Shown piece after piece: positions 54,759 to 63,863 of a stretch of DNA of 64,000 nucleotides. The position numbers were made by a program, and so were the translations under genes. The stretch comes from an uncultured Sphingomonadaceae bacterium (GTDB lineage Bacteria; Pseudomonadota; Alphaproteobacteria; Sphingomonadales; Sphingomonadaceae): NCBI GenBank assembly GCA_947497455.1, contig CANMGU010000002.1:1024506-1088505 (forward strand). Direction: 5' to 3'. The number at the start of each line of letters is the position of its first letter. Position 1 is the first letter of the stretch. The notes below the pieces were generated by a model. It was given only the letters and a program-made list of their open reading frames with translations. It was not told the origin of the DNA and did no database searches.

Positions 54759-55022
54759 TTACTGGTCATTCGACCCCTGATCATTAGAGCCCTGATCATT
54801 AGAGCCCTGGTCGTTGGAACCTTGATCGTTGGAACCCTGATCACTCGGCCCCTGATCATTCGACCCTCCTTGATCATTGGAAGCCTCTCCACCGCCCTCT
54901 TCAGCTGCCATGGCATCATCCGCAACGACCTCCTCGACCGTCGCATCGTCTGCTGACGTGCCGCAGGCCGCAAGGCCCAGCGACAGAGCTGTAATTGTTC
55001 CAATTGCTAAAATCTTACGCAT
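54759..55022 (-). CDS. Small lipoprotein with SNDQG pentapeptide repeats
   Basis: An 87-residue protein. MRKILAIGTITALSLGLAAC is a lipoprotein signal with lipobox LAAC. An acidic linker (TVEEVVADDAMAAEEGGG) is followed by about eight SNDQG or variant units. The mature protein is fully hydrophilic and probably extended. Function is unknown; a periplasmic or surface spacer is one possibility. It lies between the protease and TIR-TPR genes on the minus strand. Confidence 0.72.
   Translation of the reverse strand: MRKILAIGTITALSLGLAACGTSADDATVEEVVADDAMAAEEGGGEASNDQGGSNDQGPSDQGSNDQGSNDQGSNDQGSNDQGSNDQ
54762..54850 (-). repeat. 15-bp tandem repeat inside the lipoprotein gene
   Basis: About six units of a 15-base period (CCCTGATCATTAGAG and variants) encode the SNDQG repeats. 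The units drift slightly (GATCATT, GGTCGTT, GATCACT). Such runs change copy number by slippage, giving in-frame length variants. Confidence 0.8.
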
Positions 55023-55051
55023 TTTTCATCCCCCAAAAAATTATGTGCAAA

Positions 55052-56968
55052 TCATATAAACCCAAGCTGCAATAGCAAGTCATTAAATCTTGGATCATCG
55101 CGCAGGGGGTCGAGAAAGGGATCGTTCAGCAAATAGATCAAGCCTGAGTCACCAAGTTTCTTCGCTTCGGCCAATGTTTGAAAAGCTTCGTCGACCTTGC
55201 CCCATTGCGCCAGCACCTCGGCTTGCTGGTACAGTCCGTTGTCACCGTGGGCGGTAATCAGATTCTCAAAATTCAATTGAGCCCCAGCCAGGTTCCCTTC
55301 TCGGTGATCGAGTATCGCTTTTCCGGTAAACGTGATCAGGCTATTGGGTTCCAGTTCATATTCTTCTCGTGCTTTGTCCAGATCACCAAGCATGAGATAG
55401 GAATCCCCGATATCGCCGTGCACGCTGTTTCTCTGGGGATTGATTTCCAACGCACGTCTGGCCGATTGAATGGCTTCATCATATCGCTTGCCGGCATATT
55501 TTATGCCGCCCATTGACCGAAATATGGTGGCGTTGAGCGGGTCAAGTTTTGAGGTTTGTTCTATGACCCGATACGCTTCTTCAAAACGACCGGTTCGCGC
55601 ACAATAGATGGCATATCGGCTAAACACATCAACGTCACTTTGGGCCAGGGCATAGGCCTTTTCATATGGCGATCGCGCGCCCTTTACATCCAGACGCCCA
55701 TAGAACAGGCCATATCCCAGTGCATTATATCCAGCGGCAAATTCAGGCGCGATTTCGGTCGCGCGTGTCGCCTCCGCCACTGCCTCGTCATAAAGCTTTA
55801 CCCGCTCGATGCTGTTTGCATATTGATTGGCGATGACAGCCAATACTCTGGCCCGCGCAGCACGCGGCGCGGCATATTCCGGATCGATGCCAATAGCCTC
55901 ATCAAATTTTGCCAGAGCCGCGCGTTCGCTGGTTTCATCTATATGAAGCTCGAACAGATCCTGACCTCTAAGGAAGGCATCAAAGGCCGCGATATTTTCT
56001 GTGCCGCCCGTTTGCCTCGCTTGATCGGCATCGGCATCACTGCCTAGCGCAACCGAAAGGGCAGCCGCGACAGCGGCGGCTATTTCTGACTGGACCTGGA
56101 ATATGTCGGCAATTGGCCGCTCAACGGTTTCAGTCCATTGGCTCAAGCCGGTGCGTCCATCAATCAGATCGGTCGCTATCTTAAATTGGCCTGCCGCCTT
56201 TTGCACGTTGCCATCAAGCAAAAAGGACACGCCCAGTTGCTGCGCGATGGTTTTTGCATCAACTTGATGGTCGCGAAAATTATTGGATGATGTCTGACCG
56301 ACAATTTGCAGCAACGGATTACGGGACAATTGGGCGCGAATTTCGGAGGTTAGACCATCGGAAAAATACGCCTGTTCAGGATCACCGCTCAGATTGGCGA
56401 ATGGCAATACTGCGATGCTACTGGGTGTGGCTGCATCACCAGTGCTCAAAATACCACTCTGCCAAACTGACAAGCCCCCAGCCAGCAATGCAACCGCACC
56501 GCCGCCCAACATCACATTTCTCCGCCCTATTCGTGGGGATGCAGATGCAAGCGGCTCATCTGGCTGATCTTCGCCTTGATGAAGGGCAGCAACCGCCTTC
56601 AGGATTTTTTGCATTTCGGGGCTGTTGGGCTTCGATTTGGAACGCGACAGACTGATGCACTGAAACTGTCCAAAGCCCAGTGGTGGATCGCTGCCATCCA
56701 GAGAGATCGGAACGAGTTTTCCGCTATCGCGGCCGCGTGTGGCTTCATCATGAACCCAGTGGGATGTGATCGATGTCTTTGACCACAAGACCACGACCGC
56801 CTGAGCGCCGGCCAGCTCTGCTTCGGTTGTACTGGCAAATCGCTCACCGCCTTCAAGCAAGCCATCCCACCAAACAGAAAATCCTGCCTGCTCTAGAGCC
56901 TCGACAATCAAAAGCGCGTCTTTTTGATCTTTCCGAGAATAACTCACGAAAACAGTATGCGATGCCAC
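55052..56968 (-). CDS. TIR domain / TolB-like / TPR protein
   Basis: About 638 residues. The TIR domain is at 1-120: VFVSYSRKDQKDALLIVEAL, FSVWWDGLLEGGERF, then SITSHWVHDEATRG, whose Glu is in the position of the catalytic Glu of TIR NADases. A single membrane helix follows (NVMLGGGAVALLAGGLSVW). A TolB/FlgO-like segment (SSIAVLPFANLSGDPEQAYF, SDGLTSEIRAQLSRNPLLQI) and about eight TPRs complete it. GTG 56968 is chosen because GGGG lies nine bases before it; an ATG twelve codons earlier lacks a ribosome binding site. Similar proteins are common in alphaproteobacteria. Whether it cleaves NAD is unknown. Confidence 0.82.
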   Translation of the reverse strand: MASHTVFVSYSRKDQKDALLIVEALEQAGFSVWWDGLLEGGERFASTTEAELAGAQAVVVLWSKTSITSHWVHDEATRGRDSGKLVPISLDGSDPPLGFGQFQCISLSRSKSKPNSPEMQKILKAVAALHQGEDQPDEPLASASPRIGRRNVMLGGGAVALLAGGLSVWQSGILSTGDAATPSSIAVLPFANLSGDPEQAYFSDGLTSEIRAQLSRNPLLQIVGQTSSNNFRDHQVDAKTIAQQLGVSFLLDGNVQKAAGQFKIATDLIDGRTGLSQWTETVERPIADIFQVQSEIAAAVAAALSVALGSDADADQARQTGGTENIAAFDAFLRGQDLFELHIDETSERAALAKFDEAIGIDPEYAAPRAARARVLAVIANQYANSIERVKLYDEAVAEATRATEIAPEFAAGYNALGYGLFYGRLDVKGARSPYEKAYALAQSDVDVFSRYAIYCARTGRFEEAYRVIEQTSKLDPLNATIFRSMGGIKYAGKRYDEAIQSARRALEINPQRNSVHGDIGDSYLMLGDLDKAREEYELEPNSLITFTGKAILDHREGNLAGAQLNFENLITAHGDNGLYQQAEVLAQWGKVDEAFQTLAEAKKLGDSGLIYLLNDPFLDPLRDDPRFNDLLLQLGFI

Positions 56969-57004
56969 CAGTTTGTACCCCGTTAAGCCACTATATGGCC
57001 CCAT

Positions 57005-57393
57005 GTAAAATCAGCATACGCGTTCAATCGTTTGGTAACAAGGGACATCGCGATTGCGCCCTAACCGCCGCAAAACTTGCACAAGCGCTGTTGTTCAAGG
57101 CGAGGTCTTCGCCCTTTGAAATGATGATGAGGAAAAAACACCGGAAGAAATGCAAGAGCCCTTGCTCGGATCATTTTAACGTCCGCTTTTGCGCCCATAG
57201 CGGACGTCAAAGTATCGCCAAGAATCTGTGGCTTTCTTCATTTGCGTGTACTGGCAGGCATCCAAAGGCTGAATCAGATAGTCAAAGTCCCATTACGTCC
57301 GGGGTAATTGAAAAATAAAAAAAAATATCTTTTATCATAAAACCGTCTCATCTATATATTACAGATCCGTGAAGCAAAAGCAGGAGCCTTGCG
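57005..57393. other. 389-base gap between TIR-TPR gene and TetR gene
   Basis: It holds one copy of the dispersed palindromic repeat and an AT-rich stretch (57306-57361) that probably carries the promoters of the TetR gene. I see no convincing gene. Confidence 0.6.
57179..57207. repeat. Dispersed palindromic repeat, complete copy
   Basis: ACGTCCGCT and AGCGGACGT pair around TTTGCGCCCAT. It is nearly identical to the copy at 50058-50088. Confidence 0.75.
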
Positions 57394-58032
57394 ATGCCCC
57401 GTCCCGAAACCGATATTGAAGCCGGTCGTGAAAAACTTATTCAAACTGCGGAAGTGATTATCCGCGAACGTGGTGCGATTAATTTCACCATTACCGATCT
57501 GGCGGCCGAAGCAGGGATGTCCCAATCCAACGTCTATCGTTTCTTTGAAAATAAGGATGAATTGGCCGAGGCGATGGCGGGACGCTGGTTTGCGGAACTG
57601 ATCACGATTATCGAGGATCTGATTGAGGCGGACATGCCAGCCCGACAAAAGCTCTTTGAGTTTTTTGCACGGCGGCTTCAGATCAAGCGTGCCCGTTTTG
57701 ACGAAGATCCGGATCTTTTCCGATCGTACATGGAGTTGGGGGATCAGCATTTTGAGGTGATCCGCGGCTATGTTGATCTCACAGATCACTATATGGCGAT
57801 CATCCTCGCCGAAGCGATGGAAGAGGGCTATTTCGAAGGGCTGGAACTGGATCAGATTGTCTCGTTGGTCAACACGATGGTCCAACCATTTTGCAACCCC
57901 AATGTTATGATGAATATGATGCACCTTGCCGATGAACAGCGGCTACATCAGGTCATCGATACGATCCTGATGGGTCTGAAAGCACGCGGCAAGGATGCGC
58001 CGAAAAAGGCAAAACTCCATATCGCGAGCTAA
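57394..58032 (+). CDS. TetR/AcrR family transcriptional regulator
   Basis: A 212-residue regulator: LIQTAEVIIRERGAINFTIT, DLAAEAGMSQSNVYRFFENK is an intact HTH. A C-terminal ligand domain contains ARFDEDPDLFRSYMELGDQH. AGGAG lies upstream of the ATG. It is 70 bases before a TauE/SafE permease gene on the same strand, so autoregulation with that gene is plausible. Confidence 0.87.
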   Translation: MPRPETDIEAGREKLIQTAEVIIRERGAINFTITDLAAEAGMSQSNVYRFFENKDELAEAMAGRWFAELITIIEDLIEADMPARQKLFEFFARRLQIKRARFDEDPDLFRSYMELGDQHFEVIRGYVDLTDHYMAIILAEAMEEGYFEGLELDQIVSLVNTMVQPFCNPNVMMNMMHLADEQRLHQVIDTILMGLKARGKDAPKKAKLHIAS

Positions 58033-58102
58033 AGCACCGGCCGTTGCGGCATGCGATGAAATAGGCTGTTGCCCTTGATCACAAAATCGGCAAGGAGCCA
58101 GC

Positions 58103-58873
58103 ATGATTGACGCGCTCAATAGCTGGCTGAACGCCCATGCTGGACTCCCATTGTTACCGTTCCTGCTGGTGTGCTCCATTGTATTTGGGGCCGCCTTTTT
58201 CCGTGGATTAACCGGTTTTGGCTATGCAATACTGGCGGTTCCGCTGGTCAGTCTGGTCGCTGCCCCAACCACCGCAGTGATCATGGCGATTTTGATGCAG
58301 CTCATTATTGGCCCCTTTGGCATTCGTAGCGCCGTGCGCGTGATCGACCGGCCGATGGTAACCAAAATAGCGGCTTTATCCTGTCTGCTAACACCGGCCG
58401 GGCTATGGCTGCTTGATATTGTCAGCGCTGATCTCGCGCGGTTGATCATCACGATCATCGCCATTGGCAGTTTTCTTGCTTTTATGATGAAACGGCCCCC
58501 AGAGATGAACACATCCCCTTTGCATATCCTGATGGTTGGTAGCTTGTCGGGCCTGCTCAACGGCTTTGCCGCCATGCCCGGACCACCCGTAATTTTACAT
58601 TTTGTCCGCAAAGCTGTTCCGCCGATAACCGCACGTGGGTCGATGATCACGATTTTCTTTGCTGCGGCCACGATGGCGACAGCAGTCGCCTGGTGGCGCG
58701 GGATGATTGATGAAAAAATACTGGTTCTAAGTCTGCTTGCTTGCCCGTTGATGATCGGCGGCAATCATCTGGGCGCGCGATTTTTCGGCAGCATATCTGA
58801 ACCCGTGTGGCGTGGTTTTGTTGTCTTTCTTCTCGGGATTGCAGCCACAATGGCGTTAATCAAAGCCTTTTAA
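58103..58873 (+). CDS. TauE/SafE family sulfite/organosulfur exporter-like permease
   Basis: A 256-residue membrane protein with about eight hydrophobic helices. The family motif GAAFFRGLTGFGYAILAVPL and its second-half repeat GSLSGLLNGFAAMPGPPVIL are present. Members export sulfite, sulfoacetate or other small anions. It is the second gene of a TetR-led pair. A stem-loop with arms TCAGGCGG/CCGCCTGA lies just after the stop (58878-58913). Confidence 0.86.
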   Translation: MIDALNSWLNAHAGLPLLPFLLVCSIVFGAAFFRGLTGFGYAILAVPLVSLVAAPTTAVIMAILMQLIIGPFGIRSAVRVIDRPMVTKIAALSCLLTPAGLWLLDIVSADLARLIITIIAIGSFLAFMMKRPPEMNTSPLHILMVGSLSGLLNGFAAMPGPPVILHFVRKAVPPITARGSMITIFFAAATMATAVAWWRGMIDEKILVLSLLACPLMIGGNHLGARFFGSISEPVWRGFVVFLLGIAATMALIKAF

Positions 58874-58877
58874 AGAA

Positions 58878-58913
58878 TCAGGCGGCGCCTTTGACTAAAA
58901 AGACACCGCCTGA
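58878..58913. terminator. Stem-loop after the TauE/SafE gene
   Basis: TCAGGCGG pairs with CCGCCTGA around a 20-base loop rich in A and T. No T-run follows, so it is a weak terminator candidate. Confidence 0.4.
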
Positions 58914-58963
58914 CCCTGCGACCCTGCACTTAACACTACGCGTGCAAGGACCTTTCCGTCGAC

Positions 58964-59371
58964 TTACCGGTGACGGAAATTCCGGTGACCATAAAATTTG
59001 GAATGGCCAAATTTGCTGAACTTTTTGTGATGTCCAAAACTGCGATCACGATGGCGGGAGAACCCTTTATGATGGCCGAAAATCTCCTTGTGCTTCAGGC
59101 GCGATTTGCCGTGATGCAGACCACGATGATGACCAAATCGGCCGTGCGAGCGAAAGCCGCCCCGGTGGCCAAATCCGCGTGATCGGAAGTGTCCGCGGTT
59201 CTCAGCTTTGCCTTGCAAAGCGTCAGCTGAAACTGGCGTTTCGACGCCATTATCTGCTGTTATTGTTGACTCGGAAACCGCCGCGTTATCCGCTAAATTT
59301 GCTGCTTTCGCAGGTGTAATGGCGACCAATGCGATAAGGCCAGTCATTGCTATTGAAGTCAGTTTTAACAT
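58964..59371 (-). CDS. Secreted His/Gly/Arg-rich protein
   Basis: A 135-residue protein. A signal peptide ends at about AKAAN. The C-terminal 75 residues are dominated by His, Gly, Lys, Arg and Phe in repeats such as GFGHRGGFRSHGRFGHHRG and FGHHKKFSKFGH. Metal binding or polyanion binding at the cell surface is plausible, but no family assignment can be made. It is convergent with the TauE/SafE gene. Confidence 0.65.
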   Translation of the reverse strand: MLKLTSIAMTGLIALVAITPAKAANLADNAAVSESTITADNGVETPVSADALQGKAENRGHFRSRGFGHRGGFRSHGRFGHHRGLHHGKSRLKHKEIFGHHKGFSRHRDRSFGHHKKFSKFGHSKFYGHRNFRHR

Positions 59372-59621
59372 TTTTAATCTCCGTTAAGTGTGATGCTCAA
59401 CGGTTCGAAAATAGCCGGACTTTGGTTACAGGGTTTCTGGGCGCAGGATGCAAAAGCACCACGAAATTCGTCTCTGCTTCAACCGACCGAAAACAAACTT
59501 ACTCCAGCTAATCAGCCAAAATTCACCTCGCCGACTGTTCCTGGAAATGACGATCAAAAATTTGAATCTTTTTCGATAAAATTATTGTAAATCACGATCG
59601 AGATCTCGAATTTTTCGAAAT

Positions 59622-60158
59622 TCACTCCTGATATTCCGATGCCAGCCACTGCTTCATTTTCGCTGGTGGCGGGGTTGGCTTCATCTCTTTTTCATCCAGT
59701 GCAGCCAGTGCGCGTTTGCGTTCCGCTTCTCCAAATTGGCCCGTGGTCAGGCAAAATTCGACCATATTGCCGTTGGGATCGCGGGTATAGATGGAGTGAC
59801 ACCAATTATGGTCAATTTCCAGCACATCATGGCCAGCCGCATTCCATTGTTCCCGCCGCTTGGTCAGTTGATCGGCGTTATCAACGCCGAAGCTGATATG
59901 ATTGGTGCCCGGCGGGGTCTTGGCTGCGCGGTTCAGATCAAACTCATGATCCTCTTGCCCCGGCACATCATGCAATTCCCAGAATGCGATAAACTTGCTG
60001 TCATCACCATCCATCCGGTAAAAAAAATGCTTGCCCCAGCCGCCGCCCATTACGGGAGCGATCTCGACCGTTACCAATTCAAAGCCCATGACATCTTCAT
60101 AAAATTCATGGATTGCGGTCATGTCTTTTGCCGCCAGTGCGAGGTGATGATAGCTCAT
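59622..60158 (-). CDS. VOC family protein
   Basis: A 178-residue VOC protein: YHHLALAAKDMTAIHEFYED, TNHISFGVDNADQLTKRREQ and WCHSIYTRDPNGNMVEFCLT carry probable metal ligands His, His and Glu. A basic C-terminal extension (PPPAKMKQWLASEYQE) is added. It overlaps the upstream CMD-family gene by four bases, so the two are a coupled pair. The ring-cleavage or glyoxalase-type chemistry cannot be told from sequence. Confidence 0.85.
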   Translation of the reverse strand: MSYHHLALAAKDMTAIHEFYEDVMGFELVTVEIAPVMGGGWGKHFFYRMDGDDSKFIAFWELHDVPGQEDHEFDLNRAAKTPPGTNHISFGVDNADQLTKRREQWNAAGHDVLEIDHNWCHSIYTRDPNGNMVEFCLTTGQFGEAERKRALAALDEKEMKPTPPPAKMKQWLASEYQE

Positions 60159-60808
60159 TTGCTACTCTCCTTTCGTTTGTCGACCATGCCCATTACGTCC
60201 GCAGTCGCTCCTTCCGGAGCCGGCACTTCGACCACCCGATCATCGACATCATCAAATTCAAGCTGCAGCGCCCGGCTCATCACAGCATGCATCATATAGG
60301 TGCAGGTGATGTAGGTTAGCTCGATAATCTCAACTTCGCCAAGATGCTTTTTTAGCACCGCGAAAACGCCATCCGGCACCCGGCCCCGCTCCAGCACCAG
60401 GCAGTCTGTATAGGCCAGAACCGCGCGTTCAACTTCGCTGAAGCAATCCGCCGTAGACCAGTTGGGAATCGCTTTGACCTGTTCCTCCGAATAGCCCTCA
60501 AAGCGCATTGCCTTGCTATGCTGAGAATAGACAAATTGCGATCCCACCGCATAGCCGGCGCGAATTTGCCCCAGCTCCCGCAGCTTCGGATCCAGCTTGC
60601 GATTGGGAGATCTATAAAAACCGAAACCTTCGGTTGTATGTTTAAAAGCATCGGGAACCTGCGCAAAGACGGTCCACCAATTGCCCGGTGTACCGGTTGC
60701 AGTCCCCGGTTCCGCTACCGGATCGCGATCCCCGAACAGCGTTTTGTATAGCGCTGACACATATTCGTCGGTGACTTCGGAACTTGGAATTTCGCGCAGT
60801 CGGGGCAT
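60155..60808 (-). CDS. Carboxymuconolactone decarboxylase (CMD) family protein
   Basis: A 217-residue AhpD-fold protein: PNRKLDPKLRELGQIRAGYA, VGSQFVYSQHSKAMRFEGYS and EEQVKAIPNWSTADCFSEVE, then AVLAYTDCLV. The peroxidase CxxC is replaced by SQFVYSQHS, so a redox role is unlikely; the family's His is kept. Its end overlaps the VOC gene start by four bases (ATGA), so both are probably in one catabolic step or pathway with an unknown substrate. Confidence 0.82.
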   Translation of the reverse strand: MPRLREIPSSEVTDEYVSALYKTLFGDRDPVAEPGTATGTPGNWWTVFAQVPDAFKHTTEGFGFYRSPNRKLDPKLRELGQIRAGYAVGSQFVYSQHSKAMRFEGYSEEQVKAIPNWSTADCFSEVERAVLAYTDCLVLERGRVPDGVFAVLKKHLGEVEIIELTYITCTYMMHAVMSRALQLEFDDVDDRVVEVPAPEGATADVMGMVDKRKESSK

Positions 60809-60852
60809 GGGTTTCTCCTATGCCCCGACTATGCACATAATTTATCGGCTTG

Positions 60853-63531
60853 CTAGCCCGCCAGATTGCGCAGGACATAGTGCAGGATGCCGCCGTTGAG
60901 GAAATATTCCATCTCGTTGGCGGTATCGATGCGGCAGAGGGTTTCGAATGTTTCTGTAGAACCATCAGCGCGGGTCATCTCGACCTCAACCGTCTGGCGC
61001 GGATCCAGCGTTGCGACACCCTTGATGGTGAAGCTCTCGCTGCCATCCAGGTTCAGGCTGTTGCGATCAACACCCTCGGCAAATTGCAGCGGCAATACGC
61101 CCATGCCGACCAGATTGCTCCGGTGAATACGCTCGTAGCTTTCGACGATCACAGCCCGCACGCCCAGCAGGTTCGTGCCTTTCGCAGCCCAGTCGCGTGA
61201 AGAGCCGGTACCGTACTGCTCCCCGCCAATAACAACCAGTTCATTGCCGTCGGCTTTGTGGCGCATGGCGGCGTCGTAGATGGGCATGATCTCACCATTA
61301 TATTTGGTGTAACCGCCTTCTTTGCCGTCGGCCATTTCGTTCTTGATGCGGATGTTCGCGAAGGTGCCGCGCATCATGACATCGTGATTTCCGCGGCGGG
61401 AGCCGTAGCTGTTGAAGTCCTGCTTGGCCACCTGATGGTCGCGCAGATACTCTCCGGCGGGGCTGTCTTCCTTGATCGCACCGGCCGGTGAGATATGGTC
61501 GGTCGTGATTGAATCTCCCAATAATGCCAGTGTCTTAGCGTCAACAATATCCCCGACAGGCTCCGGCGTCATGGTCATGCCATCAAAGTAGGGCGGGTTC
61601 GCCACATAGGTAGACCCCGCACGCCACTGATAGGTGTCGCCCCCGGTCACATCGATATCCTGCCACGCCGCGTCACCCTTATACACATCGGCATAGCGGC
61701 TCTCGAACATCTCGCGCGACACGGCCCCGCCCATCGCGGCGTTGACCTCGTCATTGGTCGGCCAGATATCGCGCAGATAGACATCTTCGCCATCGCTACC
61801 TTGCCCGATCGGCGTTTCGTACATATCCTCACGCACCGTGCCTTTCAGCGCATAGGCGACAACCAGCGGCGGCGACGCGAGATAGTTGGCCCGCACATCC
61901 TGAGACACACGGCCCTCAAAATTCCGGTTGCCCGAAAGCACCGAAGCCGCAACCAGATCATTGTCATTAATCGCCTTGGAAATCGGCGCCGGCAAAGGTC
62001 CGCTATTCCCGATACAAGTCGTGCAGCCATAGCCGACCAGATTAAAGCCCAGATAGTTGAGATCCTCGGAAAGCCCCGCCTTGTCGAGATAATCCGTCAC
62101 CACCTGCGATCCTGGCGCCAGCGAACTCTTCACCCATGGCTTGCGCTGCAAACCCCGCTCCCGCGCCTTGCGCGCGACCAGACCGGCGGCAATCAGCACG
62201 CTGGGGTTGGAGGTGTTGGTGCAAGACGTAATCGCCGCAATGGTGACATCGCCATGGCCGAGATCATGATCCGCGCCATCCACCGCGACCCGCTTGTCGG
62301 GATCGCTGCTGTTGAACACATCGGTAATGTCCTTGTTAAAGCTCTCGTCGAGATCCGCCATCGAAACGCGCTGTTGCGGCAGCTTCGGACCGGACAGCGA
62401 CGGCACAACACTGGTCATGTCGAGCTCCAGCGTCTTGGTATAAATCGCCTCAACCTCGTCATCATGGCGCCAGAAACCCTGCTCCTTGGAATAGGCTTCA
62501 CACAAAGCAATATCCGCTTCGCTGCGACCGGTCAGGCGCAGATAATCCAGCGTCTTGTCATCAATCGGGAAGTAACCGCAAGTCGCGCCATATTCCGGTG
62601 CCATATTGGCAATTGTCGCGCGATCCGCGAGCGACAGCGCCGCAACGCCCGGACCATAAAATTCCACAAAGCGCCCGACCACGCCCACTTCGCGCAGCAT
62701 CTGCACACAGGTCAGCACCAGATCGGTCGCGGTAATGCCCTCGGCCAGCTCGCCGGTCAGCTTGAACCCGACCACTTCGGGGATCAGCATCGATACCGGC
62801 TGGCCGAGCATCGCGGCTTCCGCCTCAATCCCGCCCACGCCCCAGCCGAGCACGCCCAGGCCGTTGATCATCGTCGTATGGCTGTCGGTGCCGACACAGG
62901 TATCGGGATAGGCGACCATATCGCCATTCTGATCCTGGGACGACCAGACGGCCTTCGCAATATTTTCCAGATTCACCTGGTGGCAAATACCGGTTCCGGG
63001 AGGCACAACGGAGAAATTGTCAAACGCCTTCGATCCCCATTTCAGAAATTCATAGCGCTCCATATTGCGCTGATATTCCAAGGCGACGTTGTTCTCGAAC
63101 GCTTGCGGCGTGCCAAATTCGTCAACCATGACCGAGTGGTCAATCACCAGATGCACCGGCACCTGCGGGTTGATCTTCTGCGCGTCGCCGCCCAAAGATT
63201 TAATCCCGTCGCGCATCGCCGCGAGATCAACAACCGCCGGAACGCCGGTAAAATCCTGCATCAAAACGCGCGCGGGGCGGTACTGAATTTCAGCGCTGCT
63301 CTTCGCCTCTTTCTGCCAGTCAACCACCGCTTGCGCATCACCCGCCGCCACCGTATGGCCGCCATCTTCAAAGCGCAGCATATTTTCGAGCAGGACTTTC
63401 AGCGTATAGGGCAGGCGCTCTATATCCCCGAGCTTCGCCGCCGCCTTGGCAAGTGAATAATAGGCATAGTTGGTGCCATTAACATTAAGCGTCGCGCGCG
63501 TGCCGAGTGAGTCTTGTCCGGTGGTCGTCAT
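60853..63531 (-). CDS. acnA: Aconitate hydratase A
   Basis: An 892-residue TCA-cycle enzyme converting citrate to isocitrate. The [4Fe-4S] ligands are Cys437 ([10 protein letters not shown]) and Cys503/Cys506 ([11 protein letters not shown]). The substrate-binding [33 protein letters not shown] and swivel-domain [18 protein letters not shown] segments are intact. Length and motifs match AcnA rather than AcnB. No iron-responsive element or regulator is obvious nearby. Confidence 0.97.
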   Translation of the reverse strand: MTTTGQDSLGTRATLNVNGTNYAYYSLAKAAAKLGDIERLPYTLKVLLENMLRFEDGGHTVAAGDAQAVVDWQKEAKSSAEIQYRPARVLMQDFTGVPAVVDLAAMRDGIKSLGGDAQKINPQVPVHLVIDHSVMVDEFGTPQAFENNVALEYQRNMERYEFLKWGSKAFDNFSVVPPGTGICHQVNLENIAKAVWSSQDQNGDMVAYPDTCVGTDSHTTMINGLGVLGWGVGGIEAEAAMLGQPVSMLIPEVVGFKLTGELAEGITATDLVLTCVQMLREVGVVGRFVEFYGPGVAALSLADRATIANMAPEYGATCGYFPIDDKTLDYLRLTGRSEADIALCEAYSKEQGFWRHDDEVEAIYTKTLELDMTSVVPSLSGPKLPQQRVSMADLDESFNKDITDVFNSSDPDKRVAVDGADHDLGHGDVTIAAITSCTNTSNPSVLIAAGLVARKARERGLQRKPWVKSSLAPGSQVVTDYLDKAGLSEDLNYLGFNLVGYGCTTCIGNSGPLPAPISKAINDNDLVAASVLSGNRNFEGRVSQDVRANYLASPPLVVAYALKGTVREDMYETPIGQGSDGEDVYLRDIWPTNDEVNAAMGGAVSREMFESRYADVYKGDAAWQDIDVTGGDTYQWRAGSTYVANPPYFDGMTMTPEPVGDIVDAKTLALLGDSITTDHISPAGAIKEDSPAGEYLRDHQVAKQDFNSYGSRRGNHDVMMRGTFANIRIKNEMADGKEGGYTKYNGEIMPIYDAAMRHKADGNELVVIGGEQYGTGSSRDWAAKGTNLLGVRAVIVESYERIHRSNLVGMGVLPLQFAEGVDRNSLNLDGSESFTIKGVATLDPRQTVEVEMTRADGSTETFETLCRIDTANEMEYFLNGGILHYVLRNLAG

Positions 63532-63863
63532 ATTTCGTCCCTTATTTTAATTTTTACGCCGGGCGAACCTGTCCGCCGTAGCTTCAGCGAAGGCGGAAGG
63601 GGAGCAGGAATTCCAGCGAATGAATCGATGTTCGAGAGCGCTTTAGCCCAAGGGGTGGGTAGGTGCAATGTAGGCAGCACGATTATTGTAGGATTTGAGC
63701 AAGTTCGCATGACATAGTCTCCCGTGCCAGCGTTTCGAACTGGGACAGCCCTATTCCGCGCTTGATAAACCCCCGTACAAGGTTAAGACCCTGTTAGGAT
63801 CTGCAATGGCGGGGCGCCAAAAATGCCCCAATCGTCAGACCATGACCATGAATGGGGTATCAT
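63532..63863. other. 332-base gap upstream of acnA
   Basis: It holds the acnA promoter region, a REP-like palindrome and a short GGGGC/GCCCC hairpin (63811-63829) before the last gene. I see no gene in it. Confidence 0.6.
63572..63597. repeat. REP-like palindrome (TCCGCC...GGCGGA)
   Basis: TCCGCC and GGCGGA flank an imperfect palindrome with GTAGCTTCAGCGAA at its centre, a dispersed element I recognise from many alphaproteobacterial intergenic regions. One copy is seen here. Confidence 0.5.

Noticed and set aside
54762..54850. Short regular repeats resembling a CRISPR array
   Set aside because: The units are contiguous 15-mers without spacers and encode an in-frame pentapeptide repeat.
61801..63456. 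Long open frame (551 codons) on the plus strand opposite acnA
   Set aside because: It lies entirely antisense to a well-supported aconitase gene and its translation is a His/Arg-rich composition typical of shadow frames.
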